Made by a program: the position numbers and the translations under genes. From the NCBI GenBank assembly GCA_001579985.1, contig LRSR01008967.1:62001-126000 (forward strand): a DNA stretch of 64,000 nt, given 5' to 3'. The notes under the pieces were generated by a model that saw only the letters and a list, made by a program, of their open reading frames with translations, was not told the DNA's origin and made no database searches. Positions 59,751-64,000 of the stretch are shown one piece after another (the first letter of the stretch is position 1; each line of letters begins with the position of its first letter). The stretch is from Hypsibius dujardini. Its lineage: Eukaryota > Tardigrada > Eutardigrada > Parachela > Hypsibiidae.

Positions 59751-61146
59751 TTAGACGGGAAAGTGAAGGACGCAGATAGTTGCAGTTGTGCTAGTACCGT
59801 CAAGCTCACGATTGTTGTATTCTTCGAGCGCCGACAAGGCAGAATCCGGTCGTGAAAAGCTGACGAGAGCAATGCCCGGACCTTCCAGTTCCGATCCGGT
59901 GAATCCGGAGTACCCATTAAAGAGATCCTATGATCAATCAAAGTACAAATCAACCATAAAATCGCCAACGCTCAAAGTTTGACAGGGCACAATGGAACAT
60001 ACAGCCAAATCGTTGACCGTGACTGACTGAGCCAGATTGGCTATCCTTAGGCAGCAAGGTCCCGTGGGTATGGAAGTTGAGGTCTGGCTGTGAGAAGGCA
60101 ACGGTCGCGACGATGACACCGAAGAAGACACTCCGCGTAAGAGCGGCGCTACAATAGGCGCAATGGCAGCCCGCTATAATTATCAGAACCAGCCAAGAAT
60201 AATACACATTCCATGTATCATTCAATGAATTGAGCCTTTCTGTTCCACTTACCACGGCGTCATTGAAGGCTGAAGAGGCAAGCGGGGGAACTCCATTAGT
60301 GTGGTTGGAATTGACAAACGTATGAGAACGTCCGGTGATCTAAAAGCGACTAGATACGATATGGCTCATGATGCGATATGTTTCAATCAATCAATCGAGC
60401 ATGCAGACCAGAAAAACACTCTTAATATATATATCGAAAATTCTACTACATGTAAATACATTAGAAAATACGTAACTGTCAAAATTAAGTTTCAATGAAA
60501 AACCCGTAATCTTTCAGGAAAAATCGTAACTGTTTTCGCTTGATGACTAATTCTGAGAAAAACAATGAAATCAAACTCTGTAATGTTCAGTCAAACTTGC
60601 ACAAATTGGCAACAACAATCAAACCAATCAATCAATCAGCAACAATATTAAATCAATTAATCAATCGACAGCAAGAAAACCCAACGGTCCGACCCACCCG
60701 ACGGCTTCTAGAACCCTGATGGGAGTTGATGATTTGACGAGCATCTCGGATACCCGCACCAAGGCGACGAATTCCAGAGGAAGGATTGCCTTGACGCAAA
60801 CGTCCACTCCGTCCGCTATCAGAAGAAGAGAAGGAATAACAACAAATAATACAAAGCAAATTTATTTCTCCAGTCATTTCGTCCTTACCGAGACTGCTGA
60901 CGTGTAATATTAATCCTGGTGTCTTCACTGACGATGGGTCGCTTACCACGCTTGCCATTCCGATTACCGCGTTTGTTGCCGGACGAAGATAAGGCCGCTC
61001 CGTTGGATCCGGATTGGTTGCCAAGACGTTTCGTTCCTTTCTGCTTCTGATGCTGATGCTTCTTCTTGCTCGACCTAAGCGATTTCAAACTTGTACTCGT
61101 ATACTCAGTAACGTGTGGGACAACTTTCTTACTTTTCTTTAGCCAT
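59751..61146 (-). CDS. RRM protein resembling POLDIP3/SKAR (RNA export and translation factor)
   Basis: Six exons: 61146-61133, 61074-60889, 60815-60698, 60339-60253, 60173-60003 and 59927-59751. They sum to 753 bases, 250 residues. The start MAKEKSSKKKHQHQKQKGTK and residues 40-100 are very basic, with KRGNRNGKRGKRPI, an RG-rich stretch and RRLGAGIRDARQIINSHQGS, like the DAR segments of POLDIP3. A Ser/Thr-rich linker leads to one RRM at about 173-245: CLRIANLAQSVTVNDLADLF (RNP2 is LRIANL), then GPGIALVSFSRPDSALSALE (RNP1 is GIALVSF) and EYNNRELDG. The YNN.LDG stretch also matches POLDIP3. It is shorter than human POLDIP3, and ALYREF/REF-type RRM proteins are the alternative. It lies head to head with SWEET, 343 bases between start codons. 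RRM protein is secure; the orthologue name is tentative. Confidence 0.75.
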
Positions 61147-61489
61147 TTTTGCTGCAATATCAATTACAAATTTCAGGGGAAAATGTCAACAGCCTCGGAG
61201 CGGAATGAATTAAAATAATACTGTAAAAGAAGGAAAGGTAAGGGCACGCGTATTTTTTGTTGTGGATGGGTATGGGCGTGTGGGCCAAATGGGAAATGGG
61301 CGAATGGTCAAAATTCAAATACGCATTGACACGCACGCGTCACTTCAGTCGATTGATTGATCAGCTGATGTGCAAACTATCGTCCAACCTGAATTGCCAA
61401 ATTCCATCTCAAAGAGCCCGCAAATCAATTTTCGAGATTCTCTCCCACCATTTCGTTAGGTGTTTCAACGAAAAAAAAGCAGAGGAAGA
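61147..61489. promoter_or_regulatory. Probable shared (bidirectional) promoter of the RRM gene and SWEET
   Basis: Only 343 bases separate the start codons of two genes transcribed away from each other, so both leaders and promoters must fit here unless leader exons lie elsewhere. The region has no clear TATA box facing SWEET. A GA/CG-containing stretch, cgcattgacacgcacgcgtc, lies at 61321-61340. Confidence 0.5.
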
Positions 61490-62559
61490 ATGTCACTCTA
61501 TACGATCACCAATTGTGTGTCTGTGTTTGCAACGATTACGACAATCGGCCAGTTTCTAAGTGGGATGTAAGTGCCGCAACGGAAAAACGGAAAAATGTCA
61601 GCTTTCTCTTTTGCGTATTCTTTGTCTTTCTTCTAGTCCTTCATGTCGAAAGATTATAAGGAACAAAACGACGGGCGAACTGTCTTGCCTACCGTTTGTG
61701 GCAGCTCTCTTCAGGTGAGATCTCCGTGGTTTTCGATTCCTTGTCCTTCCCTCTGGAAGTGGCATACATCATAATAAGGCAGTTTATTGGAATGTAGTTG
61801 TGCCATGTGGGCTCATTACGGGATCTTAAAAGGGGATACACCATTGACGCTGGTCAACATTACAGGTCTTCTTATTCAGATTCTTTACATTTACGTCTTT
61901 TGGAAGTATTCTCCCTCCAAGGTGCGTGCGGCTACTATTTATTAGCAAAAGTAGTCTTCCTGTTTTTGTTGTTGAATGAATTGGTTGATTAGCTATTGTT
62001 GTTAACATATCCATCTTTCAGAACGCGATTAATCAGCAAGTTGTCTCCTCTGTTGGCGCTGTGATTTTGATCGTGATTGCCACCAATTTGCTAACTGAGA
62101 GCTCGGAGGAAGCAATTCTTTACCAGGGACTGGTGTGCTGCCTGGCTACTTGCTTCTTCTGTGCAGCTCCGCTTGCGACTCTCGTGAGACTCTGTCATCT
62201 CTAAGACTAACCATCTTGGGTTAAGTTAAGGGCAATTGTAGGAAACTAATTATGGACTTTGCAGGCGCACGTTTTGCGGAGTCGCAATACCGAGTCGCTA
62301 CCTTTCCTGTGGATCCTTATGACATTTCTTGTTAGTGCAGAGTGGTTGGTTTACGGATGTCTCATTCAGGACGTCTTTGTTCAGGTGTGTTCATACTCGT
62401 ACTGTACTGTAATAAGTGGGACTTTCAAAATCGATATCTCTGTTTTAGTTTCCCAATTTCGTGGGGATGATAATCTCGGGACTTCAGCTGAGTTTGTTTC
62501 TCTTTTTCCCAAGCCAGCAGCACGGAGGCAAAGTTTTACCCACCGTTTCAATTCCTTAA
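61490..62559 (+). CDS. SWEET1: SWEET sugar transporter
   Basis: Membrane uniporter for sugars, with two MtN3/saliva triple-helix bundles and seven predicted helices; the Drosophila homologue is saliva (slv). Six exons: 61490-61566, 61637-61714, 61798-61921, 62022-62183, 62265-62384 and 62449-62559. They total 672 bases, 223 residues, typical of animal SWEETs. The first bundle reads TNCVSVFATITTIGQFLSGI then PSCRKIIRNKTTGELSCLPF and CAMWAHYGILKGD; the conserved QFLSG, KTTG..S.LPF and W..YG are all present. The second has NQQVVSSVGAVILIVIATNL, TESLPFLWILMTFLVSAEWL and VYGCLIQDVFVQ, then FPNFVGMIISGLQLSLFLFF. Stop 62557-62559. Start chosen as the first in-frame ATG before TM1. Confidence 0.96.
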
Positions 62560-62853
62560 CCCCTTCGTTAAGTTCCACTACTTGTAGAGATTTCATACTT
62601 CTAAGTACGTCCTCATCTGCGATGAATCATTTATTAAGGTTATCTCTTCGTCGACATGCACGTACTCCTGTAATAAGGATGTGGAATCAAAGTTTCCTTA
62701 AGATTCTGCTATTTTTGTAACAAATTCTCTGTGTTTAAAAGCATCAACCCCTGCGTGTACTAGTACAGTGCATTCAGCTGCAGAAATTAAAAAACGCAAA
62801 TAGACTTATTGGTCGAATATTTCAAGCGCTAAGCATAAAATGGACGCCCTCAT
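62560..62853. other. Convergent 3' spacer between SWEET and AP-1 mu
   Basis: These 294 bases between the two stop codons hold both 3' ends. Nothing else seen. Confidence 0.45.
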
Positions 62854-64000
62854 CTAGTTGGTTCGAATTTCGTAATCACCATTCTGCGTGATATAGCGAA
62901 CCCAGGGTAATGCTTGATAACCGCTCTTTTCAATGATTTTCAGATAGCGCACCTGAGAACAGACAATAACGTTTACTAACTCCTTACTTCCATATAGATA
63001 GAAATTTCACCTGTATTCCAGACGTTGTAAAGTATGGGATTTCGAATTTGACTCTGATCGGAGGCTTCCCCTCTTGTTCTGCGGATTCTACGCTGGGCAA
63101 ATTGAAGTGTGCCTTCATGATAAATTCCTTTCCTCCCTATGGCAGCGAAAAAAATTCGTAATCCGAGAGCGGATGTAACAATGTCACATGCAGATGGACT
63201 GATGGAGAACATTACCGGAAACGAGCGAATGGTCCATACTGCTGCATTATCTTCCGGGACGTAACGAACATGTCCAACTGTCGTTTTGAATTTGGGAGTG
63301 TCCGCGTCGTTCGGCACCGGTATTATTATTTCGACATTGTTCGCAGTGGAACGTCGTTTGAATTGGCTCTTCGCCTGTTGCAATTGACACGATACAGGTG
63401 AAGGAGCCAAGGTGGCTACAAGATATACCATTCAACGCTAATACGATTACGAGAAGTCTACCTTGATCATGTATTCCACACGACTATGGGAATGTCTTTC
63501 TATCACAGATTCAATCCAGATTAAAGGCTTCACCTGAAAAATGGAATGTCTAGCTTCCACTAGCTCGGGAGAAAAGAGAGCAATAAAGAGACACTCACGG
63601 TTGTATTGAGACGATACGACATGAGTTCGAATTCGCCGTCAGGAGGGACGAACGAAATCGTGCGGTCATTCTCAAAACGAGCCAGTCGCACACATTGATG
63701 AAACTTGACGTCTTCCAACTCGACAGATTTTGTCTTGCTTGCTGCAACCAAAGCTCTGAACGTGAATCGCTTTCTTTAAACTAGGAACACAACAGTAACA
63801 AGTCAGAGATATCACTGTACCTGCACCCGTGCGGCCGGTAGATTCAAAAAGGACTTTGTCGTTCAAGCCCAAACGCAATTCCGGCATTCCCGAGAGGAAA
63901 ACACGCATCTTGATGACGCCACAAATTTCACTGCGAAGGACTGTCCCATTGATGTTGACCTATGAGGGTAGCATTTAGAGAGCATTCCAGGCGTGAAGCA
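62854..64000 (-). CDS. AP1M1: AP-1 complex mu subunit (5' end outside window)
   Basis: Medium subunit of the clathrin adaptor AP-1 at the trans-Golgi network and endosomes, which binds YxxPhi sorting signals. Only the mu homology domain is in view. Exons in order, approximately: 63961-63820 with VNINGTVLRSEICGVIKMRV and FLSGMPELRLGLNDKVLFES; 63755-63600 with VKFHQCVRLARFENDRTISF then VPPDGEFELMSYRLNTTV; 63535-63462 with KPLIWIESVIERHSHSRVEY; about 63400-63215 with AKSQFKRRSTANNVEIIIPV and VRYVPEDNAAVWTIRSFP; about 63145-63011 with GGKEFIMKAHFNLPSVESAE; and 62951-62854, ending SGYQALPWVRYITQNGDYEI RTN. The final ITQNGDYxxRT pattern is diagnostic for AP-1 rather than AP-2. Stop 62856-62854. The N-terminal longin-like domain lies beyond the right edge. 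Confidence 0.95.

Noticed and set aside
1-64000. tRNA or rRNA genes
   Set aside because: No cloverleaf with a good T-arm (GGTTCRANNCC) or rRNA core sequence was noticed by eye; a covariance-model search was not possible here.

Overview
The window is nuclear DNA of an arthropod, most likely a branchiopod crustacean of the Daphnia type. The basis is many introns of about 60-80 bases with GT/AG ends, dense gene packing, orthologues with arthropod-style sequence (slowpoke, Pdp1, foxo, Actn, a kinin-type receptor), and several short inverted-repeat transposons. The organism call is an inference; the gene calls rest on translated exons. For six genes (HP1-like, foxo, kinin-type receptor, LRRC20, the RRM protein, SWEET) all exons were joined and sum to an exact multiple of three; the Pdp1 exons do so from an internal ATG.

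Layout, left to right. Minus strand 1-6488: slowpoke BK channel, 3' part beyond the left edge. Minus 9244-10868: a chromodomain plus chromoshadow (HP1-like) protein. Plus 16321-17668: PAR-bZIP factor Pdp1, converging on foxo (minus, 18520-20632). Plus 23972-27954: kinin-receptor-like GPCR, converging on alpha-actinin (minus, 28304-34159). Plus 37743-44499: liprin-alpha, with a large foldback repeat in its last long intron. Minus 44948-47766: a secreted Q/N/S-rich protein. Minus 48813-51809: NAA35, the NatC auxiliary subunit. From 52.0 to 56.0 kb: a broken R2-like LINE and a hAT-type MITE between two copies of a 30-base inverted repeat. Minus 57009-57865: LRRC20. A Harbinger-type MITE lies at 58429-58883. 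Minus 59751-61146: an RRM protein resembling POLDIP3/SKAR. Plus 61490-62559: SWEET sugar transporter, head to head with the RRM gene. Minus 62854 to the right edge: AP-1 mu adaptin, 5' part missing.

The genes do not form an operon. They are independent housekeeping, neuronal, muscle and signalling genes. Neighbours of interest are foxo and Pdp1 (both transcription factors, tail to tail, 851 bases between stops) and the SWEET/RRM pair (343 bases between start codons). The strongest structural observation is a pair of alternative cassettes in alpha-actinin, one made of two exons (34 + 52 bases) and one of a single exon (86 bases). Both total 86 bases and encode alternative versions of the same peptide, so the frame requires exactly one to be used. 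I found no wholly new biological system; the less explained items are the secreted low-complexity protein, the foldback in liprin-alpha, and the inverted-repeat pair around the dead LINE.
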